Below are positions 11,688-23,146 of a DNA stretch of 64,000 nt, one piece after another. This stretch comes from Inonotus obliquus (taxonomy: Eukaryota; Basidiomycota; Agaricomycetes; Hymenochaetales; Hymenochaetaceae), in NCBI GenBank assembly GCA_032164295.1, contig JAJHTX010000002.1, forward strand, positions 1,550,001 through 1,614,000, in the 5' to 3' direction. The notes under the pieces are model-generated. The model did no database searches, was not told where the DNA came from, and worked only from the letters and a program-made list of their open reading frames with translations. A program made the translations under genes and the position numbers. Within the stretch, counting starts at the first letter, position 1. Every line of letters begins with the position of its first letter.

Positions 11688-13576
11688 TCAATACGCAAGT
11701 CCCATAGCCCTTCTCGCGGTTTCGCCAATGACATCTTCATCCTTCCCAATTCCAACAAACGTACCCTCTCCAGGCGTCTTCGGGAAATCTGGAGGGGTAA
11801 TGCCCTTTATGAACGCTTCCTTTTGCCGAGCAAGGTAGCTCAGATTCTGAGGCGTCAACGGAACCGCGGGGATGTACATCACTGAAACAGTCCCGGGACC
11901 GGTTTCGAAGTCAGTATAATCAGCATCGTGCAAACAGAGAGTGGACATACCAGCAGAATCTTCGTTGCCGGTGTGTTCTTGCTCGACACTATGGACGACA
12001 TCACAGTGCCAGAATACCATGTCTCCTGGTTTAACTGTCGGTACGGACGTCATGGTTTCTTCAAGTCTGAGATGAGGATGAGATTCGGGAGTCAATCGAG
12101 GACCGAAGTAGCCTCCGCCCTCCTCGAAAATTCCTGGGAAGTCTGGAGTGCTCGAGTCTGGACGATGCCAGTGATTCGTCAGGCAATTCTCGCAATGAGA
12201 GCATAATCAAGATCATACCGAATACCCAATTCTCTGGATCAAGTGGGTTCTCGGTTACCAGGCTTTCCTTGAGTTTGAAGAATGGGCGAAGAATAAGATA
12301 TGCATTGGAGAGGAGCACATTCGGGAAGACTTTGAGCGTTCCTTGGGTTGGTGCAGTCTCGCTGTAAAGCAACGGTCTTCCGAGTCAGAAGGAAGTTACA
12401 GTCAAGGCGAAGGCGATATTCCCCACCTCAAGGCCAACCACCCTTGAAAAGTGCGGAAGATGCTTGCCTTCAGACCTGTTAGCTAGAGCGGCATCTATCT
12501 GAAGATGCTTGAAACTCACTTGGTTTGGACGCCCATATAGAGACGTCTTAGCCTTCAGTCTTCCAACGAGATCATACGGATCATGCTTCTTCCAGTCGCC
12601 AATCAAGATATCACTATAGCAGCGTCTGAAGTTCGCGTCCTCCTGATAAACGTAATACGTAAGCTGGTGCTTGTTCGTAGGTAACAAAGGACTGACCCAG
12701 CGTTCAATCCCCCCGCTGTCGATGTGAGGAGGGAACCCATCCCATTTCCCACCAGGATGCCTTATCAATAAACCCCGCGGATGAAAGCATCAGTCAGATG
12801 CAGAGTCGCCTCGGAAACAACACACCTAATCCTAAATCTATCGGCATAGGATAAAGACGTAGAAAGCTCAACGCCATTGAGTAAGTCGTCGGTTGCATTC
12901 TCTTTGGCACCATTGATATGATAAAGGCTATTTAGCCATGTTCCGAGTTGGAGCACATTCGGATGTGCTCGGGCTTGGACCTGGGATTTGGTCCAGCTAC
13001 AGGAATTAGACACGTGCATGAGTTAATAGACTGGTTATATTATACGGTCATACTAAAGCTGGAAGAACTGCTTGTCTTCTTCTGGAGATCCTAAACATCG
13101 TAAAAAATTAACTGTCAGTACCGTCTTGACAATTTGCAAACCTATTCGTTCGCCATACCTACAACCGGATTGATCTTGACGAATTTCTTCAGATCTTCCT
13201 TCCATGTAATCGCTTGTTCGTCATCTACAACGTTCTTGATCAATACCGTTCCTCGCCTCTTTATCGATTCGATTTCCTCTGATTTCAAGTTCTGGAGTTC
13301 TGAGAATTCAACTTGCGGAATGATCTGAATCATGTGGATCCATTAGTATACGGACAAATGGTGTATTAATAGTGAAATGCCCAACTAGAAATAGGAATGA
13401 CTTACAGAGGAACCTCGGGTCTTGATTTCTTCGACAGCTTCATGGAGTTCTCCGAGCAGATCGTTCCAAGCAGCCGTCAGATGCGCCTTTGACTCCTCAT
13501 CCTGCGGGCCGATACTACGCTTCAGCTCAGCAAAACGGAGTGGAAGAGAATGGGGTGTATTATTCTCAAGCTGCAT
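11688..13576 (-). CDS. DUF1479 protein, tandem copy B (putative 2OG-Fe(II) oxygenase)
   Basis: The second tandem paralogue, also intact, encodes 438 aa with exon lengths identical to copy A: 13576-13406, 13324-13159, 13090-13054, 12996-12826, 12760-12697, 12642-12520, 12467-12427, 12361-12219, 12157-11951 and 11881-11688. The PPHID motif (H194, D196) and the VFWHCDVVHSVE motif are kept, so the putative iron ligands are unbroken. Differences from copy A cluster in the N-terminal 60 residues and around KWDGFPPHIDSGG. Exons 8-10 are nearly identical between A and B at the nucleotide level, which suggests a recent duplication or gene conversion. The start was chosen as the MQLENN methionine to match copies A and C; an in-frame ATG 39 bp upstream exists. 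Confidence 0.88.
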
Positions 13577-14141
13577 GTTTAAATAAAATGTTGAGAAGGG
13601 GCAAATGTTAGCCAAGAAAGGGGAGGTTAGTGGGTAGGTGTTCTTTTGAGAATGTCGTTTTTATACTCATCTATACGGTACGGTAATATGGCGACTAAGA
13701 TGCACGTATCATAAGGCTTGTCTTATCTATTACGAGATCAGAAGGCAATCCACAACCTAAGAATGAAGAGTCATGTGAACAAGATAGATGAGAATATGGA
13801 ATATGGATCGATGATGCTGACCTCTTTTGCCCGTGCAAAGATAACAAACTGAGTTTCGCCGAGGTTCTTCCTCCTGATCATTGCGCAGCGTGACTTTAAT
13901 CTTGAATGCGGTAGGGAAGTATCTGGGCTGATCCATCAGGAAAGTTGGGAGTCAACTCTAACTCGGTCCGAGTCATCGCCTTTCTCAAGAACTGAAATTC
14001 CGTTTGGAAAAAGAGCACGACTACACTATACACTATACAAAGAAAGCACCATTTAAGTCGCAATAAATACCACAAATGCTGACGTTGGACGAACTTTAAA
14101 TGATATCTGAAATGCGTCTTCCTCGTCCTGAGCTTTGATTA
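13577..14141 (-). promoter_or_regulatory. Upstream region of DUF1479 copy B
   Basis: The spacer carries the same 12-mer CTTGTCTTATCT (CTTATC at 13722-13727), 146 bp before the start, and the same 24-nt block (13849-13872), 273 bp before the start, as copy A. The rest towards the 3' end of copy C has no recognisable feature. Confidence 0.45.
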
Positions 14142-16022
14142 TCAGTACGCAAGCCCCATAGCCCTCCTCGCCATTTCGTCTACAATATCTCCATCCTTAC
14201 CAACACCGATAAAAGTACCTTCACCAGCGGTCTTCGGAAAGTCCGGAGCTGTTTCACCTTTGAGAAAAGCTTCTTTCTGCTTTTGAATGTACCCTAGATT
14301 CTGTGCTGTGAGTGGGACAGCGGGAATATACATGACTATTTTAGAAGAACGGGTTCAGTTAGGTCACAAAATGCGGAATGAGGAAGGGGAAAGGGAGGGA
14401 GGGGGATTTTATTTTGTCTTACCAGAAGAATCTTCGTTTCCGGTATGTTCCTTCTCAACGGCGTGAACGACATCACAATGCCAAAAGACCATATCACCAG
14501 GTTCAACAATTGGTACAGATGTCATATTCTCTTCAAGGCGAAGATGGGGGTGAGTTTCAAGAGTCAACCGAGGACCGAAGTAACCTCCATCTTTCTCGTA
14601 GATTCCCGGGAAATCAGGTGTGTGAGTATCTAGCCCAAGTCAAATGAAAGAAAAGGCAGAGAGAGGATTGAAGAAGGACAAGTGAGAAAAGGAAATAACA
14701 TACTGAAAACCCAGTTTTCGGGATCGAGTGACTGCATGAAAACCCAGTTTTCGGGATCGAGTGAATCTGCAGTCACCAAGTTCTCCTTGAGCTTGAAGAA
14801 TGGTCTAAGGATGATGTACGCGTTCGAGAGGAGGACGTCTGGGAAGACCTGGATTGTTCCCCCATTCGGTGTGATATCACTACAGTGTTTGATCAATGTT
14901 AACTGGTATCACGGATTAGAGATGGAACGTAGCGAACCTCATCGCAAGCCAGCCTTGAAAAGTACGGAACACGCTTGCCTATCCAACGATTCAGCTAGAC
15001 AGTCAATCGTAGAGTGGCTCTTAATACCCACTTGTTCCGGACGACCATACATTGAAATGTTGCCTTGCAGTTTGCCTGCGAGATTGTACGGATCGTGCTT
15101 CCTCCAGTTGCCATTGAGGATATCACCGAAACTATTTCTCAATTCCGGGTCCTCCTGATTCATATCAGTAACCATTCGTCGTTGCTATATCTGACTGAGT
15201 AATCACTTACCCATCGTTCAATCGCTGCTCCATCAATGTGCGGAGGATGTGCAGTCCATTGGACACCGGGATGCCTAGACAAGAAATGAGTGGAGAAACG
15301 GTAGCAATTCAGCGAGTCCAATACCTCATCCTGAATCTATCGGCATAGGTCAAAGGTGTAGAGAGTTCAACACCCCTATTCACATCGGACACCTGTCCTT
15401 GGGATGGATTCAAGTGATAGAGATTGTTAAGCCAAACGCCGAGTTGGAGAACATTCCGATGTGCGCGAGCCTGGACTTGAGGCTTCGTCCAGCTAGAAAA
15501 AGCCGTTGGTTATGCACATATGCTCTTGATAAAACTGAACACTCACTAAAGCTCGAAGAACTGTTTGTCCTCTTCCGGGAAACCTAAACCAAAGTTATTG
15601 AAAGTAAGAATATGTGTCTTTGAGGATCGTGAGTGTTACCTTCAACCGGATTTATCTTAATGTATTTCTTGAGCTCCTCCCTCCAACTGATCACTTGGTC
15701 GTCATCCACAACGTTTTTGATTACAACGGTTCCGCGCCTCTTGATTGCATCAATTTGCTCCGGGGTCAAGTTCTGCAGCTCGGCGAAATCGACTTGCGGT
15801 ATAATCTAGAAAGACGAAAAGTAACAAGCATTAATTGTCAAAAGGTCGGCATACATCTGAACCGAGTTTCTTGATTCCGTCGGTCGCGGTACGCAGTTCA
15901 CCCAGCAAGTCACTCCAGGCAGCTGTGATTCGCGCCTTGGACTCCTCATCTGGCACAATTTGTCGCTTCAACTCCACAAATCGTGCAGGGAGAGAGCCTT
16001 CTTTCTTGTCGCCAGGCTGCAT
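14142..16022 (-). CDS. DUF1479 protein, tandem copy C (putative 2OG-Fe(II) oxygenase)
   Basis: The third and most divergent tandem paralogue has ten exons in the same positions and encodes 447 aa: 16022-15855, 15805-15640, 15583-15547, 15492-15325, 15274-15211, 15154-15032, 14978-14938, 14879-14704, 14629-14423 and 14335-14142. Key motifs are IIPQVDFAELQNL, HPPHIDGAAIERW, FRTFQGWLAM, DMVFWHCDVVHAVE and YIPAVPLTAQN, so the putative H-x-D...H ligands are present. Exon 8 is exactly 33 nt longer than in A and B because of an in-frame tandem duplication that repeats SLDPENWVF next to the splice donor. Exons 1 and 4 are each one codon shorter than in A and B. A CTTATC site lies 196 bp upstream (16218-16223). 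The gene is predicted functional unless the duplicated segment disturbs folding or splicing. Confidence 0.87.
14704..14764. repeat. 28-nt direct repeat (33-bp period) inside exon 8 of DUF1479 copy C
   Basis: The repeat begins TGAAAACCCAGTTTTCGGGA at 14704 and again at 14737, separated by CTGCA. It adds 11 codons to the exon and sits immediately next to the 5' splice site (donor at 14703/14702). Copies A and B lack it. Confidence 0.92.
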
Positions 16023-16667
16023 TCTCTGATGAGTTTCGCGTAGAGAAGATATCTTCAAAAGCGAAGAGAACGAAGGCGAGAATGCGAGATCCAGCTGTCG
16101 TTACTGGGCCTTTTTATATGTTTTCGAGCAAGGTGCGGTTAATGGCGGTAGGTCATGAATCGGACGTTTGGACAATGTACATGGACTTGTGATACGGTCG
16201 TTGGTTGGAGGATATGCCTTATCAAAGTCAGTTCATCGGTTCTATCTAGCAGAAGACGCTCTACCCGGACAACGCATTCTTGAGTGAGATTGGTTTCGTT
16301 GTGTCAATGTGTGTGGGGGATCATGTATCCATTTTCCGAGGTTTGTCCGAGTCACCCCGTGTCGTCCCGTGATCGTCGAAAATGTATCACGTGCCCGTGA
16401 TTCTTATTTTGATCTTATTTTGGTATAGGTGTATAAGTGACCAGTATACATAATGTTTAACCAGCTACCAGTGCTGGCGGTTACCTGGCGGGGATCTTCG
16501 GGCTTCGAGAAACATTTATTCAACCCCGCAGCTCTATGTATGGTGCTGAGGTTCCCATACCATGAGCGGCTTCTGCAGGTCTGGTCTTCGAAATTCACTC
16601 ACAGGCCCGGCTCACGTAGAGCGGTGCGGAGGAAGTAACTCACCATCCGACTTCCACCAAGAAGGCT
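16023..16667. other. Divergent intergenic region between DUF1479 copy C and the SDR gene
   Basis: This is the shared upstream region of two divergently transcribed genes. It contains the CTTATC site noted for copy C at 16218-16223 and a loosely similar CCGAGGTTTGTCC stretch near 16338. I see no reading frame worth calling. Confidence 0.4.
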
Positions 16668-18624
16668 ATGCGAGCTTCGAGTCCCGCTCTCAAGAGTTGG
16701 CTCAGACGCCGAGTCATCGTCACTGGAGGGGCTTCCGGTTTTGGCGAGGCAACTGTTCGATGGATGGTTAGCAGAGGTGCTAATGTGGCCATTGCTGATA
16801 TAAGGTAGGGAAAGTATAAACTCGACTAGGTGTGACGCGCGTCATGCGACCCTGACTTGGCCTGACTTGCCTCATCCGGTGACTCTGGACCCTTTCTAAA
16901 CTGCAACTTCCACACAACACAAACTCGAATTTGGTTCCCATAGATCTCTTCTAATAATAATTACAATCATATGTATGTTTTTAAAATTAAAAAATATGGA
17001 CCCCTGACCTTTCAATAATGGAATAAACCTTTTTTGTGCCAAATGGCTCAGAATTCATTTTCCAGCATTCTGGTAAGGTTTTCAGAAATTTTGAAAATTT
17101 CGACCTCAGAATTTTTGCCGCTCTTGGCAGACACAGCATGACAAATGCAGTCTAGATATAGTAATTACTTATGACTAACACTTATTACTAATACATGACT
17201 AATATGCATTTATAATCTATCTTCCTACTACCAAGAGAGAGCCAGGGGAGCTAATTCATGGTAGGATAAGCCTTACTTTGGTGTTCTGTCAAGGTTTAAA
17301 TGAGATTCTGCGAGCCTAACTGCTGACTACCACTGCTCTCAAATCCGACCCCGAGATTTTTGCCGTAGGGTCCTTCCAAATCGGGTAAGCTCAGGGTTTC
17401 TCAGGGTTGTCAGTCACACTGTGACACCTAGTCGAGTTTATACTTTCCCTACCTTAGTATGTGATGTCTCTAACGTGCCAAGCCAAGAATTACTTTGCTG
17501 AGATTGTTGTCGTTCCTTTGGTCCTTTTGCTGCAGAATGAAGAGAAGGGAAAGAGCTTCGCAAGTTCAATCAATCAAGAGAAACTTGGAGGGTTCGCTTT
17601 CTTTATCAAGAGTATGTGCCTGGTCCAAAGGATCTATTGTCCTCGGGCTCGATTGGAAATTGGATCTCGAAACTTCATTCATTCTCATGCTGAACTTGCT
17701 ACTTCTAGCTGATGTGACCAAGTCTTCCTCATGGTCCTCGCTGGTAATGAACACTATTGATGAACTTGGCGGATTAGATGTCCTCATTAACAACGCAGGC
17801 GGGAGCTACACAAACAAAGTAGGCAATTTCATTTCGCTCCTATTCCCGAAGATTCTCACGATGAGCAAATAGCCTTCACTCGAAGTAACGGAAGCAGACT
17901 TTGACAAGTGTATCAACCTCAACCTGCGCTCCGTTTTTCACTCCGTCGAAGCGGTAGTCCCGCACTTCATCTCACAAAAACAAGGGGTCATTGTAAACGG
18001 TACGCATAGTCTTGCCTCGCGCTCTTCTGGATCACTACGTTGTTCTAAATTTAGATCGTTTCGGCTCATGCATATTACGGAATGATAGTATCAAGTACAG
18101 CGGCAATTCGGTGAAAAGTTCTTTATGTCTGAGAGTCGCGTGTTGTTCTGATCATACACGCTGCAGACCTCGAGGAGGGCTTACCTGGTATAGTTGCGTC
18201 ATTTCGTTCACCAAATCACCCTAAATATTCATCGCTACTTCGTTCTTGTTCTCTTTCCGTTGATTTCCCTATACAGATGCTTCTAAAGCGGCAGTCAATA
18301 TCGCTACCAAAAGCCTCGCGGTAGAGTATGCCACCTCGGGGATCCGCGTGAACACCGTCTGCCCCGTCGCAGGCCATACACCACTCCTCTCGACGTTCCT
18401 TGGAAAGGTAGGGGTATCTCCTTCATTTGTTCTTTGCCCTTTGACTTCACCTCTTGCTTATGCTTTTTTGAAAGAACACCGAGGCAGCATTCAGGGCCAC
18501 TGTACCTATGGGTCGGCTTACGCAGCCTGAAGATGTCGCTTCCGCGATTGGATGGCTTGCCTCTGACGAGGCGAAATTTGTTACGGGCGTGTGCCTTGAA
18601 GTCGATGGTGGACGATGTGTGTGA
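16668..18624 (+). pseudogene. Short-chain dehydrogenase/reductase gene interrupted at its first splice donor by a transposon
   Basis: This would be a classical SDR (NAD(P)-dependent oxidoreductase) of 261 aa. Exons are 16668-16802, 17536-17611, 17709-17818, 17873-17999, 18136-18192, 18277-18407 and 18475-18624, which join in frame. Motifs are TGGASGFG (19-26), DVT, NNAG (98-101), the active-site YNASK (Y168, K172) and a C-terminal [10 protein letters not shown]. After the codon ending exon 1 the ancestral sequence would continue directly into GTATGTG, a normal donor. A 652-bp TIR element with a TA duplication now lies exactly between exon and donor. The element end offers AG|GTAGGG, but using it adds two bases and shifts the frame. 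The rest of the gene shows no decay, so the insertion looks recent. The start of exon 5 is the least certain splice site. A rare splice form could still rescue the product. Confidence 0.75.
16803..17454. mobile_element. 652-bp non-autonomous TIR transposon (TA target duplication)
   Basis: The ends are inverted repeats of about 33 bp with a single mismatch; the left end starts AGGTAGGGAAAGTATAAACT and the right end is its complement. The element is flanked by TA on both sides (16801-16802 and 17455-17456), as in Tc1/mariner-type insertions. The interior is AT-rich with no transposase-like frame, so it is probably a MITE or deletion derivative mobilised in trans. It sits at the first exon-intron junction of an SDR gene. 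The superfamily assignment rests only on the TA duplication. Confidence 0.9.
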
Positions 18625-20293
18625 ACATCTACGCATCAAATAGGTGAAAGATTTCGTGCCTGCTATGGTCAATGTGCAGACTTGTATAATAGTACGTTGT
18701 TGTGTTTGTATTTTTACAATAAAGCGTTAAAGGGTGAAGGATAAGTAAGGCAAAGTACATGTCTTGAAATCTATCTTGGATATTGTATCACATCGGCATC
18801 ATCAATCCAACGAAAATTCGCAGAGAAACTAAAGTCAGCTCCCACGTTGTGCCTCGTATTTCACCGAGCGAAATGTACCTTATTGGTTTATCATGCATGT
18901 TGATTGGCTACGAGTATTAAAACGGGATATCAGAAATCGATTTGATGCGTAAGGAAATCGCCGAGGATTCCCGAGCTGAGGCGTTGAAACAATCAGATGG
19001 ATTTTCTTTCCAGATTATTTCAGGACAGCAGACATCCGATAGATGAATACCAGAACCCAGATGTAACAGAAAAGGCATCTAGAAAGCGTTCGCTCGAAGA
19101 ACACCATAGACAGTAACTTGAATTGGTACGAACCATCCCGGACTAATCGAGGATTCCACATCAGTAGCGGTACAAGCCGGACCGGCAAGGATGGATACCT
19201 GTCCTGTCCTGCAATTGTCCTCAAAATACGATGCTGGTTCCTGTGGATTGCATGTGTCAGTCGTGTGAAGAGAAAACAACAGATGAAAGTTGCCCTTTTG
19301 CCGGGGTCTAGGCCATTAGTCCTGGGCTACCCGCATATCGGTCGAGTGGACGATCCGGAGCATGAACACAGATATAGCTAAGCAGCAAGACATAGAAAGT
19401 TTCAGCCATCTTAACCGCTGAACTAGAAGGATGAAGCAAAGAAAGCCAGACGCGCCAGAAGAGTAAGGCGAGCATAGACCAATATTCATTTCCCTTTCCC
19501 GACAGAGGTCGAATTTTTGGACACTGTTCAGCAGCCCGACGATCAGGGTCCGGTTGCAAAAGCAAGGAAGATTACCACTGGTCCCGTCCCGCCTCGTCCC
19601 GCCCAGGGAGCGCTTGTTCTTCTTAAAGTGTGACTGAAACCTACGGGCAAAAAAGACGGAAGGGTCCCAACCAGGGACGATTGAGCCACCAAGGCAGGTT
19701 GCCCGTAATTGGGAATACAATAAGAGAGAAGGATTGGCTTGGTTAGGAAGCGTTGCTTGGGACAAGTCAACATCGGAGACGCATGATGAACAGTCTTTTG
19801 TTACAGTAATAGCCGACTGTTGCACGTGCAAGGGCCCGGTTGAGGAGAAGAAAGTTACGGTGGCATTGATAATAAGCATCGTCTTTGGACTCGACCAGAA
19901 GACGCAGACTAACAAACTTCCTGGAAAAATGCTCGGCAGGCCAGGCACTTGAATGTGATGAGAAGAGGTACCCGTGAGGGGATGATGTGTTCGGATCATT
20001 TGCTAGATGAGTTGGGATGGTTGGTGCAAAAGAAAAGGATAACAAAGAGGTCTTTAGTAGGAATACCCAAATCTGGTAACCATGGCCCATGCAAGATTTT
20101 CCGCACCTCTCAAAAATCACAAATATCAAAATTAAATGTTTCGTGCCTCCCCCCTCGTTATTTCTATCCAATCCTCGCTGGTTCGAGTGCATCAGTTTCG
20201 GCACTGGTACTTAAACACCGTCCCTACCCTCTCCTCTTCTCCCCAGTCTGTTCCAGCAGTCTCACGTTTCCTCAATCTCCCTAGAAGACCAGC
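18625..20293. other. Intergenic, no supported gene
   Basis: This 1.7-kb region is downstream of the SDR gene and upstream of the esterase. A 227-codon minus-strand open frame (19999-19316) is the only long one. Its composition and lack of motifs argue against it being coding. The pyrimidine-rich stretch just before 20294 (CTCTCCTCTTCTCC) fits a fungal core promoter. Confidence 0.45.
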
Positions 20294-22260
20294 ATGGTCG
20301 CGCTTTCGGGCCTGTTCTTGCCCTTCCTACTCCTCCTCAGCGCATTGCCACCACTAGGAGCTACTCCAGTCCCTCAAGCTTCACCAGCAGGTACGCGGCA
20401 GCAACACGGCATCGCCGAGTTACTCTCTTTCCTATGCAGCATCAAGCCGCTCAACATCCTCCTCTGTGGGCAAAATTCCCAAGGTCCCAGAGATGGCACG
20501 TTCACAGTATCGACTCCGCTCGGCGACGCGAGAGGAGTGGCGGATACAGCAGGCGCTGCCCGCTTCGCAGTTCGTTACGCGACAGCGACGCGCTGGCAAG
20601 AGCCAGTCCTTGCCACCAGTTGGGAATTCCCGTAAGTCGTGAGCGATCCGGGTCGGCGTATCATCTGACCGTATGCTGTAGGAACGGTGCTACGGAACCC
20701 TCTGTGTTGCCACTCGCGTGCCCACAGCAGTCGAATTCTCTTCTCACAAGCGGTACAAGCGAAGATTGTCTGTCGATGATCCTCTATGTTCCGGCCGCTG
20801 CAGCGACAACGAGAGTTCCCGCGTTGATGTGGTAAGTCTTCGTTATTTTCTACTCGGTCGTTATGCACGTCTCGTGTATCTAGCACGGCAAGAAATCCAC
20901 CGCCACTCTGATCTTCGACCCATATTCGGAAACGCCGATCACCGTTCTAACCAAAAATGTTCTTTCCTCCTCAGGATCCATGGTGGCTCCTTTATTATTG
21001 GCTCAGCTACAAATCCAGGTCTTGATGGCGCCGCCCTCGCTCAGGCTACTGGCTCAATCGTCGCTGTCGTGCAATACCGACTTGGAGCCTTTGGATTCCT
21101 CTCTCCTCACGATGAGAGCAATCTAGCTGTGAAGGATATGATTACCGCTCTGCAATTCCTCCAGAGAGTCTTGCCGAGTTTTAATGGAGACACGAGAAAG
21201 GTTACAATTGCGGGACAAAGTAGCGGCGCAACCATGGTCCGGGCTCTTCTTGCTGCCCCATCCGCTTCGGGTCTCTTCAGGAGTGCCAGTCTTCACTCGG
21301 ATCCCATGGTACGTTAGCTTCTATGTTTGATGAAATTGACTCTGACAGTGTTATTTCCAGAACTACGGATTTCTCTCTCCTGGAGCGTTTCAAACATTGA
21401 ACAACTTTCTGAAGTCCCAAATTTCCTGTGATTCGAACGACTCAACATGCTTGAGCAATCTTTCTACTGATGAGGTACTGGGCCTGTCATCCAATGTCTT
21501 CACCCAAGCACCAGCACTCGACCCATCTGCTGGCGTGCCGATGCCTTTACGCCCAGTCACCGACGGTAATCTAATCACCTCGCCTCTCGACACTACGGCG
21601 CCTTTTCCTGGACAGTCGAAGTCGATTGTGGTCTCTACTGTTGAAAACGAGGCTGGACCAACTATCTTCTCCATGTTCACAGGTCCACTACCTGGGCCTG
21701 ACTTTCCAGTAGTGGTTAACGCCTCCTTGGGTCCGGCTCGCACGGCAAAGGTGGTGGACTCGCCGCACTATGCGGTACCGGCCTCCAACGCAGCGGGTGG
21801 CACATCTGATATTCGCACTCTTCTTGAGACTCTTGGTACGGACCAAATATGGCGCTGCCCCTCCTGGACGTTCGCTCGCGCTTGGGCTGCCGCTGGCGGA
21901 CGAGTGTATGTCGGAAAGTACGTAGTTGGGGTGACATACACGGACAACGCTAGCATATCGTTTTGCAGGGAGAACGGCAATGTATGTCACGAAGACGACA
22001 TTCAGGTTGTTTTTGGCACAGCAGGCTCTCCAAATCGTCAGCAAAGGAGCGTCGTATCGCAAGTTCAGACACGCTTGGGGTCGTTTCTCGCAAACGGGTC
22101 GCCTAATTCACTTGGACTTCAAAATTGGAGACCAGTATCAGGAAGTGATGTCAACGCGCTTTCTCTTGGCGGTTCCGACGGTACGGCTGAGGTCGGCGCA
22201 TGTGACCCTAGCTTCTGGGGACAAGAAGTCGAATACGATTACCAGCTCTTCGGCAATTGA
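20294..22260 (+). CDS. Secreted type-B carboxylesterase/lipase, paralogue 1
   Basis: This is an alpha/beta-hydrolase of the carboxylesterase type-B family, probably secreted. Five exons give 542 aa: 20294-20390, 20484-20631, 20682-20831, 20975-21308 and 21361-22260. Residues 1-24 form a signal peptide (hydrophobic LFLPFLLLLSALPPLGA). The oxyanion-hole HGGS is at about 134-137. The nucleophile motif AGQSSGATM places the catalytic Ser at about residue 214, inside a GxSxG. The acidic partner is probably in STVENEAGP and the His in the NVCHEDDIQVVFGT region. Several Cys residues could form disulfides. The acceptor of intron 1 is somewhat uncertain, because the 93-nt intron is in frame and contains another AG. 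The paralogue at 52031-53880 has the same exon pattern, with exons 1 and 4 of equal length. The substrate (ester, lipid, plant-polymer ester) is not determinable. Confidence 0.88.
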
Positions 22261-23146
22261 TCTTTCGTTCATCGCCTCCGACCAAGAAGACTTCTCGAAT
22301 TCGCCACTCGCTCGAACTCTCTACTACGTTTTCCGCTTTGGGTCTTTTGTGCTGTCTCACTTTTGGCATTTCATTTCGGCAAGGACAAAGAGGAAGGACT
22401 TAGACTACCGACGTCTGCAGTCTGTTGTCTAGTCTTTCAGGCTTCGCTCTCACGCAACTCTATTTATACCTTTTTAGTCGACGTCTTTCATTACTCCAGA
22501 TGTGTATCAAATCTACCTTTGCCTCTCATCCTTTCAGCGTCCTGTAGGCGTGTTGCTTTACGACCGTCACGAGACAGTTATTGTATTTCTTGAATGCCTT
22601 TGTTTAATACTCTTCACACCTTTTCTCCGACTTTCGCCTTCATTTTGTTTCACATGCGTTGTTCTCTATTCGTGTCCTCTTGGTCACTCTGTTTCAATTC
22701 TCATGAGTGTAGTTACGAGGTTTCCCTTTCGCGTTGTATCACACTGTATCCCTACGAATGTCTATGTGTTTGGATCCCTTTGTCTCTTGTTATGGTAAAC
22801 AAACTGAATTGGATATAACAGTCCGTTCCATTGATGAGAAGAGCGGTACCTGAGCGCCTCAAGAACCTATCGGGACCAATCATAAGTTTCAATTGGCCTT
22901 CATGCACAGTCTCTAAGCAGTATTATTTTCTTGTTCACTAGCCACCTTTTGTTCTGTTTTCCATTCTTCCCACATTCAGCGATCCGCGCTACCAAAATAA
23001 GCTAGACCAAATTATGAGAACTGATTTCCTTTTACGCGCTGTCCTTACTGAACTCCTGTCGCGTGTCCCAACTCAACCTCTCTCTTGCTTTGCATTTGCC
23101 CCTAAGCGTATTATTCTCCTCGAGTGTTGCCTAAGTGACGAATACC
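22261..23146. other. Intergenic, pyrimidine-rich
   Basis: This 886-bp spacer is strongly T/C-rich on the plus strand. It probably contains the esterase 3'UTR and the promoter of the Cdc4-type gene. Short open frames here are artefacts of the composition. Confidence 0.45.

Noticed and set aside
19316..19999. 227-codon open frame on the minus strand
   Set aside because: It has no recognisable motif, unusual residue composition (many Ser, Cys, Leu) and no splice or start context support. It lies wholly in the spacer before the esterase and is most likely a chance frame.
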